Below are positions 34,463 to 45,615 of a stretch of 64,000 nucleotides of DNA, in pieces; positions within the stretch are counted from its first letter, which is position 1, and the number at the start of each line of letters is the position of its first letter. The stretch comes from Vicia villosa (taxonomy: Eukaryota > Streptophyta > Magnoliopsida > Fabales > Fabaceae). The translations under genes and the position numbers were made by a program. The notes beneath the pieces are model-generated. The model had not been told where the DNA came from, searched no databases, and worked only from the letters and a program-made list of their open reading frames with translations. The stretch is taken from assembly GCF_029867415.1 (NCBI RefSeq), contig NC_081185.1:125153174-125217173 (forward strand). Direction: 5' to 3'.

Positions 34463-35252
34463 GGGTATGTTTGTTATGATAGAAGTTGTGAAGAGAGAGT
34501 TATTGAAGAGAGAGGTACAAGAGAAATGCTTAATTTCTCTTGTTTGGAATGGAGAAAACTTGGGAAAAGAGAGATGATTTTCATGGGACCCACCATATTT
34601 TTTATCTTCGCTATACATAGAAGAAAGGAACACTAATGCTTTCAATTCCATTATTATTCTTTTCCATTAACTCTTTACAATAGTCATAAATATTTTATAA
34701 TCACTCTTAATTTTTTAAACAAAACTAATAGATTTAATTATTTAAATCTCTTAAAATTAAATTCATATAATTAACTAAATAACTAAACATATTAATAATA
34801 TAATTTCTTTTGATTATAATTATAATATAATTTATTAATTAAAATCAAATAAAAATTAATGTGAATTCTTATCTACCCAACTCAAAAAGTTGGATAAGGT
34901 TACCTTCTTTGTAAAATGTTTTGAAAACAACAAACATTTATAGTATTTTAATAAATAATTAAATATGTTAAATGAGATGGAATCATGGTTGGAGGTACAC
35001 TACCCAACTTTTTTATGATGGATAGAGAAGTTGTCCCCAAAAATTAAATCGGTATGTAGAAGTTCTTTTTTTAAATTAAGGACCTATTTGTACTTTCACA
35101 AATAATTAACATTTTTTCCTCTATTTCTCTTATTTCTAAACTATACCAAACAATATATCAAATTTATTCTATTTCTCATCTATTTTTCTCTTTTCATACT
35201 CTTTCTTACCTTTTTTTCTCTTCTCATACTCTCTTCACAACCAAACACACCC
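34463..35252. mobile_element. PIF/Harbinger-type non-autonomous element
   Basis: 790 bp from GGGTATGTTTGTT to AACCAAACACACCC, flanked by TTA on both sides (34460-34462, 35253-35255). Subterminal GAAGAGAGAG/CTCTCTTC blocks are inverted copies. No transposase. The open frames at its left end are not genes. Confidence 0.75.
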
Positions 35253-35439
35253 TTACTTAGACTTCAAAGACTTCAAAGCGATAGAAATTAAATTTCGTTG
35301 AGTTTTATTTTCTTTCAAATCTACAATATAAGAAAGTTAACTGCTCTGGAAAATACCGATTTGCCCTCCTATTTCCATGTTGTTCCACGTGGACAACTTA
35401 CTTGCAAAGCTTCCCAATCTACCTCATAGAATCGTGTCT

Positions 35440-35645
35440 CTCTCTCATTTTTTTCTCTTTCACGTTTTTCTTTCTCTCTCACTTTTTCTCTCTTTTTCTC
35501 TTTCTCTCTACCGAAGGTGGGGTTGTTCTTCCTCTTCCTCAATCTTCTCCATCTTCCTCTTCCTCAATCTTCTCCATAAACCTTCTTCCTCTTTCTATCT
35601 CTCTTCCCTCTATTTGTTATTATCTTTCTCTATCATTGAGATGAA
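35440..35645 (+). repeat. Pyrimidine-rich tract near Helitron 5' end
   Basis: CT-rich run (TCTCTCTCTC, TTCTCTTTCTC and CTTCCTC words). The overlapping Ser/Leu/Phe-rich open frames here are composition artefacts. It may be the 5' UTR of a captured gene. Confidence 0.6.
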
Positions 35646-37434
35646 ACTCTGATCTTTGATTATGTAACGATGCACGAAATTAGGGTTTCAAAAATCTTAT
35701 TTAGCCTAAAAGAAGAAACACGAAATCAGGACTTTGGAGAAAGCACCGATATCCCTTTTTGTATTCTACCATGGTGAGTTTCTATTTCGATTCCGTAACT
35801 TATGTGAAAGAACAATCGAAGCATTCATCGAAACAATAGGCTATGGTGATACTGAATACTGAAAAAATTGTTTATTTATGATTCATTTTTATAAAAATTG
35901 AATGTTTGTTTATTTGCTGTTATTGTTGTTGTTTTTGTCAATTTAAGAAGATTGAATCTGATATGAAGTTTTTAATTTTTGATTTTTTTTTCTCTGTAGA
36001 TGTGAGAGTGATGGAGTTTGCAGATGGTGAACAATGTCCGTTTTTTGAGAATTGTGCCTTGAATGCTTATATATGCAGAAAAATTAGGGTTTGATATTTG
36101 TTAACAGGTCTTTCTGCGTTTTTTCGGTGTAGATTCATACTTATTCTGTTTTATTGAAAAACCTTTTATCGTCTGGAAATTGGAGGAAGTATTTAGAGGT
36201 AATTTCTATCTCACCCTTTCTTTCTGTCTCATTTGTGTGCACTTAATTAAGATTTAATATAATAATGATACATGTTGAATTTAACGTAGAGCGCTTCAAA
36301 GGATAGTGCAGGCAGAGAGTTTTTAGGGAGTGGAGTTTGACTGAGATATTTGTGGAGTGAGAGAGGACTGAGGTTCGAGAGAAATCAGGGATTGGAGGTG
36401 GACTCAGAAGTTGAGGGAATCGTCGGATTGAGGTGGCTCAAAGTCCCTATTTTCCAGGCTTTTCAAATGTGAATCATGGGGCTGTGATACAAATCTTACT
36501 GATATACATTTTTTTGTTTTCAATTGGTTCTCAATGTCAATACAAAAGGTTGATCTCAATTGAATTTTTTTGACTTGCAGGATAACATATTGTCAATGGA
36601 TGAATGAACTCCAACTTCTCTTCATGACAGTGTCCTTCTTTTCTATAACCTTCAAAATAAGGTATATTGTTTGCTTTAGTGTCTCTTTTTCGTGCTATAT
36701 TTCTTACTTTTTGAACACACCAAATATATTTAAAAGATTATAAAAAACCATTTATAATATAAAAACCAATTTTGTTTTTTTAACGTTTCAAACTGTCTTT
36801 TGTTATTGTCATGTCTTTTGTTATTGTCAGCAAGCTGCCGGTGTGGTACTATCATGGTTGTTGGTTCTACATTAGCGTTGCACAAGAGAAGCATTGCTCC
36901 AACAGACGAGATTACTACGGTTATTTTGAACTTTATTTTCATTGTTTACTATATTCAATTTTTACAATTTAACTCTCTATACAGGTCTAAAAAATAGAGT
37001 TTTGTTTGGTTGATTTTTAGTTAGGGCCTCATTGATACTATATTTTTGTATGTCTCAAATGTTTCCAGTTGTTGAACTGTCATATGCTACTGCAAATTGC
37101 ATGGCATTAAAATTGTGTACAACATGGCTGAAGCTTGCAAATTACTGTGTAACTGTGGTCCATATTTTTGTCAGTTGATGTTAAATAAATACAAGCTATT
37201 AGTAAAATGGATTGTCTCGCCGAACTTTGTGTCCACTTTCTATTACAAATTTGACTGATTGTATTTGTTTTGATGGACTTATAGGTGAAAATTACAACAG
37301 GTTTATTCGTTGTACAAAATAGAGTAGTGGTAAGTGTATTTTTCGTTAAAAAAAACTGTTTCTACACAAAAAGCTTGATATTGGTTTTTGAAGAAATTGT
37401 TGATTTAGAAAACAGGAACAAAACCAAATAGGAA

Positions 37435-37500
37435 CAGCTAATAGAATATCTATGACAGCTATGTCTCTATTCAAAGCCATTGGACCTGCTTTAGCGGTGG
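37435..37500 (+). pseudogene. Captured fragment resembling a ZIF-like MFS transporter exon
   Basis: Reads TANRISMTAMSLFKAIGPAL, close to the conserved ANGI(S/A)MTAMSLFKAIGPA segment of plant ZINC-INDUCED FACILITATOR-like membrane transporters. The similarity fades after about 37500. The match is short, from memory, and could be partial. Confidence 0.5.
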
Positions 37501-38133
37501 ATAACGGGATGACCGCCATTGTGAAGACTAAAAAACAATGTATGTGGAAAGCTGCTGGAGTTAGAGGTGCTTCGTCTTTGCTAACATTACATTTCAAATA
37601 CTGTTTTCTTTCTCTTATAATGAAATATGAAGTAACAAGTAAAAATTTGATTGAAAACAGATCCAATGGTGGTTGAATCTTAGGCTGCAGTGAGTGCAAC
37701 CATTTTCAACTGCAGAGATCATGGTCCTTATTTATGTATCTGTGGTGTTTGAATGATTTGGAAACAAGTATAAAGCTGCAAATTCTTATGTGTATTTATA
37801 TGATAGGGGAGTGATTACGTTAATGGTGAGAGTGTGACATTGTAGTTCTGATACTATACATTGATTTTTTTTTAATGTATAAAATGGAAGAACCATGATT
37901 AATAATTGAGGATAGGATTCCATTTTGTAACTCACGGGTTTCTTCTGTTAAGTCAAACTCTTGCTACTTTTTATGCATATTTTCTTAGAAGAAAGTATGT
38001 CACTATTTTTTTAGAATTTCGCAAACACACAATGCTTTTAGAAATTTACATTTTCTTTATTTGTTGAGTTTGTGGTACATTTTTATGACTACTGCTAATC
38101 TAATTGGTTTCTTTTCGTGGATTTGATTATTAG

Positions 38134-38295
38134 GACTACCGAAAATGCGCAAAGAGTGGATTGAGAGGAGATAAAAAACAGGTCCTCCAAGATTCACTCA
38201 GATGTACTATGCTAAGCAGGGAATCATTACCGAGGAGATGCTTTAATGTGCTACTCGTGAGAAGCTCGACCCGAAGTTTGTGAGGTCCGACAATT
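38134..38295 (+). pseudogene. Captured exon fragment of THIC (phosphomethylpyrimidine synthase)
   Basis: After an intron-like TTATTAG, the frame reads LPKMRKEWIERR, stop, KTGPPRFTQMYYAKQGIITE, EML, stop, CATREKLDPKFVRS. This is an internal segment of plant THIC, the chloroplast radical-SAM enzyme that makes the thiamine pyrimidine. Two nonsense codons (TAA at 38172 and 38244) each look like a single-base change from a sense codon. It is a dead exon carried by the Helitron. Confidence 0.85.
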
Positions 38296-39039
38296 GGAGT
38301 TTGTGTTTCATTTTTGCAGTATGCTTTATTTCCTTAAACATTTAATTTTATATTTCATTTGCTTATTCCAAATTGCAAATAACTGGTGACTATTGGATAA
38401 TAAGCACTATTTTTTTGCAACAACTTCTATCTCCATGAAGTCATATCAGTGTAAATTAAAGCATTTATTTTTGGCTTAGGCTTAATGTTATTCATTAGTG
38501 AGAAAGCATATTCATTCGTTCTATTTTGTCAAGTGCGGGCCTTATGATGATCCATCTATCAAAATGAAGATTGATTTGCTTCTTAAATCAGCAAGAAAAA
38601 TCAAGCTCAATTTCAGATCACTGAAGCAGTGAAGGCAAGGCGGGTGAGTTCGAGATAATTCATCATTGTGTGGACATGCTTTTTTGGTTAGATATTCTGG
38701 ACTAGCACATTCCATATTAGTACTATATTTGTTTCCTTATAGTGTTTAGCTTATGTCCCAATGATGCAATATATATGTTTGATTATCAAGAAAACATTTA
38801 AACATAATTGAGTTTGTAATCAAGTGATCTTTTGATGCTTTTTATCATGAATAGTTGAAAATTACTCTGATGAAGCATAGTGCAAACTTTCAACCACAAC
38901 AGAAGCTGATTTTTATTATATAAGACACATTCCTTTACAAAAAACAACGTAAAAAATGTGCATGATGTATGATGGATTTTCTCATGTGTGTCATGGTTTG
39001 TTATAAATTGACTTATTGTTTTTATTCAAATTTATCTAG

Positions 39040-39245
39040 GAATAGAGACTTATAAATCCTTAAACGAAGAGGACATGGGCAAGGGCTTTCATGAGAAACA
39101 GACAATACCTAAAGCTCCCGGAGGCACTCTAGCTTGTGGAGGTCTTCTTGTAGTTATAGTTCATGAAGCTCAAGATGTTGAAGGGAAGCATCACACTAAT
39201 CCACGTGTATGTGTTATTTTCAGAGGGGAAGAAAAAAAGACTAAG
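39040..39245 (+). pseudogene. Captured exon of a plant synaptotagmin (C2B start)
   Basis: Flanked by splice-like signals (TCTAG before, AAG|GTACAA after). The frame reads EEDMGKGFHEKQTIPKAPGG, then GGLLVVIVHEAQDVEGKHHT and NPRVCVIFRGEEKKTK. This is the linker and start of the second C2 domain of plant synaptotagmins, ER-plasma membrane tethers. It is open throughout but is only one exon. Confidence 0.85.
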
Positions 39246-40003
39246 GTACAAGATTCTAAAGAATACTTGCATTCTAACTGTCATTTCTTTTCTTTTAGAA
39301 TAAATTAAATAGAAGACTCCCTAACCTTTTCCCCTAAAATATTGAGGAAAACCTCTTTACAAGCCAAGGTTTTAACCTGCCTTATTAGTTTATGAAATTC
39401 TAGCAACTCAACTAATCCCCTGCGCTGTCATAATATATGGTACTTAGGAGAGGGTGCTTATGTGTATAAGCTCTACTTTGGGTAAATCTCTTATGTAGCA
39501 TAGTATCCTTGAAAGCTTTTATTAAAGCGAGTTGGATGAAATGGATGAGTGTCATATTTTTTATAGAAATTTTTTATTCAAGCATGCGCTTTTTAACCGC
39601 TATATGACTTTGTATAGAATCAAATGTTTGGTCTAACTAGAAGTAAGTTCAGTGTTGTAGAAATGAGTATATTATCAATGAGTGGGTGCACAAGACCAAA
39701 AAACAATTATGCATGAATGCATTAGATATAGTAAGGTAGCACTATTTTGGAAAAGGTAGCAGTATCTCGGGTTAGATGATTCAGGCATCCGTGGATAATA
39801 TCCGTAAAGGCCCTTATAATGAGAACAAATTGAATTGGTCGTAGGCGATTAAGAGATTGACTAGATAATGAACATAATTTGCTTTAAACTGAGTCATATA
39901 AAATGCATCAATTTTTTTATTTGTTTGTTTTCACTCTTATAAAATGCTAAAATGTTCATTTCTCTGACAGAACACGGTTCTCGTGCTTTAGGATGATCAT
40001 TGA

Positions 40004-40144
40004 TACGGGAGAGGCCTTCGACTAGCAAATGAAGCATACAGGTTGCCCCATCGTCAGAGGGCCGCTGCGAGCGGTGATGTCAAACTGTTTTGTCCAACTG
40101 CGAATTTGCCAAGAAGTGATCAATTCATCCAAAGAAAACCTTAA
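40004..40144 (+). pseudogene. Unidentified exon-like stretch in the Helitron
   Basis: An open frame of about 46 codons with balanced composition (YGRGLRLANEAYRLPHRQRA ... KLFCPTANLPRSDQF) ending in TAA at 40142, preceded by an ACAG at 39967-39970. It may be another captured exon; I do not recognise it. Confidence 0.35.
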
Positions 40145-41329
40145 TTGAATCACAACGACGGTACCGTCGACGAAAGATAAGTGACTCTCTTTAATCATTA
40201 GTTAACAATTCACTTTGTGTTTAATTCTGAATCTAAAACTCTTGATATTGTGCGAGACTTGCAGCGGACAAATCCTGTGACAGTAACTTTCTGTGAATAA
40301 TCTTCTCCGGAAATCGTAGAAAGAAGGTTACAGTGGAAAGGAACTGGACTCTCATGTAAAAGAAAATAATACTTTCACACTTCAAAGGGGAAAGTTTTTT
40401 TCAGGAAGAAGATTATGCTTTTAGTCTTACAGCATATGTTAATGTTCAATTTTGGTCTCTAAAGTGTATATAAAAATATTTTAATCACCATACTCATGGA
40501 ATCCATTGCAAAGATTAGTTTAGTCATTTGATTTTCTGTTATGAAAAGTCCATCTCCATGTACTATGGCTTAAATTAGTTAGTTATTTGATCAGATTTTG
40601 ATATATTATACAGACATATGATAATTGAGCACATATCTTATTATGAAAGTTGATTAACATTTTATTTTGGTTTTCCTGTATGCAATTGATTTATGTTAAG
40701 GGAGGATCAAGGAAAATCAAACTATTTTTCAATTACATAATTTCTTCCTATTACAACTTAATATTCTTATACAAGTTTTTAATTATTTTTCTCTTTTGAT
40801 GAATTCTTGATCTTTTTAAAAACGATATTATTTGACGGGAAAAGTGTATTATTTGTTTTAAATACCTTTAATATACTTATTTATATTATTATTTCTTTTT
40901 CAATTACATACATTATTTTTACACATATTTTTAGATATCTATAGGACAGGGGAATAAGTTCAAACGTTAGTACCTACGCGAATATGAGTTTGAGTACGTG
41001 AGTTTTTTAAACTGCGGATATGAGAACGAGTCCCTACTAGCATATATCATTTGTTATACCATTATCTTTCTTTTGTTAAAAAAAATAAATTAAATATATG
41101 TACTTTGAAACATTTATATAATATATGTGTATCAGTTTAATTATATTTTAGTTTTCCTAAAATATATCATTTATCAGTTTAATTATCTTTCATTTTTTAA
41201 TGACTTTATTTTTCAATATTCAAATTTTTTAATATTAGTAACTTTATAATCTTACCCATTTTAACCAAAATTTAATCTTTTACTAATATCTTTTATTATC
41301 TTCAATTCAAATGCGTGAAAACGACGGGT

Positions 41330-41359
41330 ACCCGTGCGAACGCACGGGTATCACACTAG
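41330..41359 (+). other. Helitron 3' terminal hairpin and CTAG
   Basis: ACCCGTGCG-AA-CGCACGGGT, ATCACA, CTAG, then host T. This is the termination structure recognised during rolling-circle transposition. Confidence 0.85.
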
Positions 41360-41639
41360 TATATTTTATGATTATGGAGGGAGTTAAATGAGATCTCAAG
41401 AAATAAAATATTAAAACTTTTTTCTTGCCTTTGGTGTCAATTTTTGTACAGACTCCTAAATATATAATTTTGACATGATCTATATGTCATGTATAAGTTA
41501 TTTCAACAATTTTCATACTATCTACTTGCTCGGATTAAAAGGAATGAGTTCATTATCTATGAGACTTTTTAAATATCTTCATTAAAGATGCTTCAAAGGT
41601 ACATGTTCACATTTTTCATTAACATTTTTCATAATTACT

Positions 41640-41925
41640 GTACTCTAATTGGGAAATGATGAATGATTAGCTAGTTGGCAATGAACGATATACACTAATA
41701 AGGGTCCCAATACCAGTTGGTTACAACACTAAAATCGTAACAGTGCCTAATACACGATTCTTTGCCTCCCAACCCCCAAGGAATAAATAAATGAAGAAGA
41801 TAAATACAAAAAAGAAAGAGAGAGGAACATGGGTCTGTAACCCTTTAAGCCAAGGGGTCTTGGGCTTATATATACTCAAGTCTTAGCCACTAACTTCTCA
41901 CAACTTGAAAACAACAACACACAAC
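41640..41925 (+). promoter_or_regulatory. XTH gene 2 promoter
   Basis: Homologous to 2630-2924. The TATA box TATATATA is at 41867-41874. Shared blocks include GGGTCCCA, CAGTTGGTTACAACACT and TTTGCCTCCCA. Confidence 0.7.
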
Positions 41926-43069
41926 ATGGGTTCTTCATTTTGGACTGTGTGTTTGATTCTAGCATCACTTGTTTCTTCTTCATTCTGTGCTCTCCCACGG
42001 AGGCCAGTAGATGTGCCATTTGGCAGAAACTATTACCCAACCTGGGCTTTTGATCACATCAAATACTTCAATGGTGGTTCTGAGATTCAGCTTCATCTTG
42101 ATAAATCAACTGGTTAGTGTATTATTATTCTTCACTATATAGTTTTATACCTGTTACCACACTGTTCATTTATCTAACTCGTTTTTTAAACAGGTACTGG
42201 TTTTCAGTCGAAAGGTTCATACTTATTTGGTCATTTCAGTATGAACATTAAGATGGTTCCTGGTGATTCAGCTGGAACTGTTACGGCTTTCTATGTATGT
42301 TCAAGAAAATATTTAATTTTTTATTACTATCTTTAGTATATTGATGAAATAACCTATGTATTTATTGGAACTATTTTACAGTTATCTTCACAAAATTCTG
42401 AACATGATGAGATAGATTTTGAGTTCTTGGGGAATAGAACTGGACAACCTTACATTTTGCAAACAAATGTGTTCACGGGTGGACAAGGTAACAAAGAACA
42501 AAGGATCTTTCTTTGGTTTGATCCTACAAAAGAGTTTCACAGATACTCCATTCTATGGAACATGTACCAGATTGTGTAAGCATCACTTGATTCAACTCAA
42601 CTATTGTAATATAATACTCCTCTAATCTATAACAATCATGCTTAACCTATATGATTGATATTTTTGCAGTTTCTATGTGGATGATGTTCCAATAAGAGTA
42701 TTCAAGAACAGCAAAGATTTAGGAGTGAAATTTCCATTTGACCAACCAATGAAGATATACAACAGTTTATGGAATGCAGATGATTGGGCAACAAGAGGTG
42801 GATTAGAGAAAACAGATTGGTCAAAAGCACCATTCATAGCAGGATACAAAAGTTTCCACATTGATGGTTGTGAAGCATCGGTTAACGCTAAATTCTGTGC
42901 AACACAAGGTAAGAGATGGTGGGATCAAGTTGAGTTTCGTGATCTTGATGCTGCTCAATGGCGTAGATTAAAATGGGTGCGACAGAAATTTACCATTTAC
43001 AATTACTGCACTGATAGAAAACGTTTACCGCAAATTCCTCCCGAATGCAAAAGAGACCGTGACATTTAA
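41926..43069 (+). CDS. Xyloglucan endotransglucosylase/hydrolase, XTH6-like, gene 2 (4 exons)
   Basis: Tandem paralogue of the gene at 2925. Exons 41926-42112, 42194-42294, 42382-42575, 42670-43069, with exon lengths identical to gene 1 (187, 101, 194, 400) and GT-AG introns of 81, 87 and 94 bases; 293 aa. Signal peptide residues 1-21; catalytic [10 protein letters not shown] from residue 104 (E106, D108, E110) and glycosylation site N114-R-T are intact; C-terminus ends [10 protein letters not shown]. By eye it differs from gene 1 at about 14 residues: five in the signal peptide, seven in exon 4 and two in exon 3. Exons 1 (mature part) and 2 encode identical sequence. Expected to act in the cell wall on xyloglucan. 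Confidence 0.95.
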
Positions 43070-43252
43070 ATTTTATCATATGATATATGATAGTGTATTT
43101 GTATTATTTGCTCTCTCATTATTATATGCTTCCAACAACAATGTCACGTTGTTGTCAAGATATAAGACAATTCCATATCCCATTGTATCGTAGTATCATT
43201 ATTTATTGCCATATTGTTCCATTTGAGTACTGTAAATTTTATTACATTGTCA

Positions 43253-43465
43253 CTCTTCATATCTCAATGCTTTTATTTATTCTATTTTGGTGTACTGATA
43301 ATAATTATGGCAAGTGCTGGAGAACAAGTTGAAACTTGCATAGTTCTGTGTTGTTTTTTCAAATTTGTAGATCTGTGTTCTGAATTCTGATCCACTGGTC
43401 CCGTAGTAGAAAGTGTGGTGATGCTTTGTTATTGAAAATTGGGACAAAAAAGACACTGGACCCTT
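43253..43465 (+). repeat. XTH gene 2 3' flank, present inverted at the window end
   Basis: This ~210-base stretch, starting about 184 bases past the stop codon, matches the reverse complement of about 63784-64000. Shared blocks include ATAATTATGGCAAGTGCTGG, ACAAGTTGAAACTTGCATAG and AGATCTGTGTTCTGAATT. It is part of a larger locus duplication. Confidence 0.85.
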
Positions 43466-45350
43466 TAACGTGGCTCCACTGAGCACAACCCATGTGCTCT
43501 GCATAGGAACAGTTGAAGTGAGTATAATTGAATAATATTAGGCTTCATTCTTAGGTCGGTTTAAGGACTTTATTATTCTAATTATTCTAAGTTTTTGGGT
43601 TTGGCACGTGTGATCATGTGTTTTGATGTGCGTAATTAAAGACTAAAGCATGTAGTTTTGGTTAATGTTGCATAACATGGATAATGATGTGAATAACAAT
43701 GCAATTAGGTTGATTATTAATTTGACAGGTAGTTATGAATATGATAGCACTAGATATGTCTTGCATTGTTTTTAAAGCCGTAATCAACGGTTTGAAGAGC
43801 TAAAAAGGGATGATGTGATTTAGAATGCAGTTGATTAAGGATCTAGATATGAACTTCTGCATCAATTAGGTGAGAATTCTAATTGAAAGGAATGGATTCT
43901 CTATAATGGCTTGAGAGAATAGTGAAATGTAGACCATTGAATAACTAAGAGATTTCATTTCATATAAAAATGCATGGAAAAATGTTTAAAGGTGGGTTAG
44001 AAAAGATAAGAGAAAACATGAGAAGAAATAAATGGAGAGTTTTTTTTTAAAAGTATAAATTGAGTTATTTATTTGTCTATTTAAATATGAATTGAATTAT
44101 TTATTTAAATAAATTTAAATAAAATATAGACTTTTAAATAGATGGGTCAATCAAACTTTTAAAAAAATTTGAGTGAGATAGGAAAAAAATTTAAAATAGA
44201 CTGCAAGACAGACTTCGATATTTATGACAACGTCAAACTTTAATTTGGCACCGTCTAACTTATCTTACTTTATTTTCATCCTTAATGATAGCCAAACTTT
44301 TTAAACAACTCTACAATGATTAATAGTAGATATGAGCGAGAATCACAATATTTTTCCATAAAGATTAGACTCTTTAGAGAGTATTATTTTCACTTATTTG
44401 CATGTATCATTTTCAACTATGACGTAATGAAAAACTAATATATCTTCTTTAGAGCTATATTCTTGGTTCAACTCAAATATAAACTATGTTCCTTTCTTTT
44501 GAAAAAAATCTTAACACTATCATTCTCAACTAATAGCAAGAAGAAAGATGTCAATTAGCACAATATGTCGCATTGAGGAGGAGACGATGAGTTTATCCCC
44601 AAAAGCCTCAAAACTAAATTCCTACAGGCCTTTCACTTCAAGTCCTGACAAAATAGGGAACTTTTGAGTTAACAAATGAACGTCACAGACTACAAATAAG
44701 ATCATAATTTTAATCGGCTCACTGGTTAAAAGGTAGGTTGATATCTAATCACCTATCTCGTTAAATCTATCGTCCTCTTATAAACTTGTCACCTCGAGTT
44801 AGCTTAGGTCGACTAAATAAAAATCACTCATTAAAGTTATGAGAGTCATCTCGTCCACGTATCAACTCGACAACTAGGGACAACATTATGATCAATCTCC
44901 CCTTGGATGATTAGTAACAATCAAACAAAGTCGTAATTCCTTCACCATGAAACGGAAACTTAAGAACAACTTTTTTGGGTTAGACTTAGGCCCAATCCAT
45001 CAAAAACTGAAGACCCACAATGAGAACCAAACTTCTCCAACAAATCTATAATAGTTTGCAAAAGACAAAGGTGGAACACACATTATTGTCCACGACTATT
45101 TCGAATTCTAACTCTAACATTAAGACCATTATAACTCAAGTTATAACTCAAGGAGGGCTCATATGCATGTCCTTTTTAGAGCCATATCTGCAGGCCAAAT
45201 TGTATCAAGTTTTAAAAATAAAATAGATTGGCCTTGGCAAAAATATGTTGCAGCGTTATTGATTTTGGACTATGATATATATTTGGATAAAGTGTTAGGA
45301 TATACATATTTTCGAAGGTTGGCATTGGCAAAGTTGTTACAGAGGTTGGA
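43466..45350. other. Unrecognised intergenic sequence
   Basis: No domain, LTR or MITE recognised on either strand. Short open frames at 45020-45402 show no known motif. Confidence 0.4.
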
Positions 45351-45357
45351 AAAACGG

Positions 45358-45615
45358 AAGAACAAATTCTTGCTGCGTAGGAACGAATGGAGAGGTCACT
45401 AGAACATAATCATATTATATTCTACCAGAGGAGGAACTAGAGCCTTGTTAGCTTCAATAGCTACAGGAGCAGTGTAACGTTCCCCGACCGACTCTCAAAG
45501 GAACAAAATCTTGTTGCGTAGGAACGAATTAAGAGGTCATTAGAATCGAATCATATTTTACTAGAGGAGGAAGTATATCCCTGTTAGCTTCAAAAGCTGC
45601 CGCAACAGTGTGATG
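45358..45615 (+). repeat. Imperfect ~138-bp direct duplication
   Basis: Bases about 45359-45478 recur at about 45498-45612: GAACAAATTCTTGCTGCGTA / GAACAAAATCTTGTTGCGTA, GGAACGAAT...GAGGTCA, CTTGTTAGCTTCAATAGCT / CCTGTTAGCTTCAAAAGCT, GCAGTGT / ACAGTGT. No protein or element recognised. Confidence 0.65.

Larger units (their letters stand above)
35320..41359 (+). mobile_element. Non-autonomous Helitron with captured gene fragments
   Basis: The 3' end is textbook: a 9-bp perfect hairpin ACCCGTGCG/CGCACGGGT (41330-41349), a six-base spacer, then CTAG (41356-41359) followed by T. The best 5' end is A|TCTACAATATAAG at 35320, giving 6040 bp between A and T with no target duplication, as expected. 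Inside are exon-like fragments of at least two unrelated genes, probably three, all in sense orientation. No Rep/helicase is present. The 5' boundary is less certain than the 3'. Confidence 0.75.

Noticed and set aside
34442..34651. Small proteins on both strands
   Set aside because: They fall at the end of a Harbinger-type MITE and overlap its terminal repeat.
35377..35652. Serine/leucine-rich proteins near the Helitron 5' end
   Set aside because: Two frames are open at once because the DNA is a CT-rich tract; a composition artefact.
38134..38295. An active THIC gene
   Set aside because: Only one exon-sized piece is present, with two nonsense codons, and it sits inside a Helitron.
43277..43504. 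A 75-aa minus-strand gene conserved at the window end
   Set aside because: The frame is not kept open in the inverted copy, and the region is better explained as duplicated XTH 3' flank.
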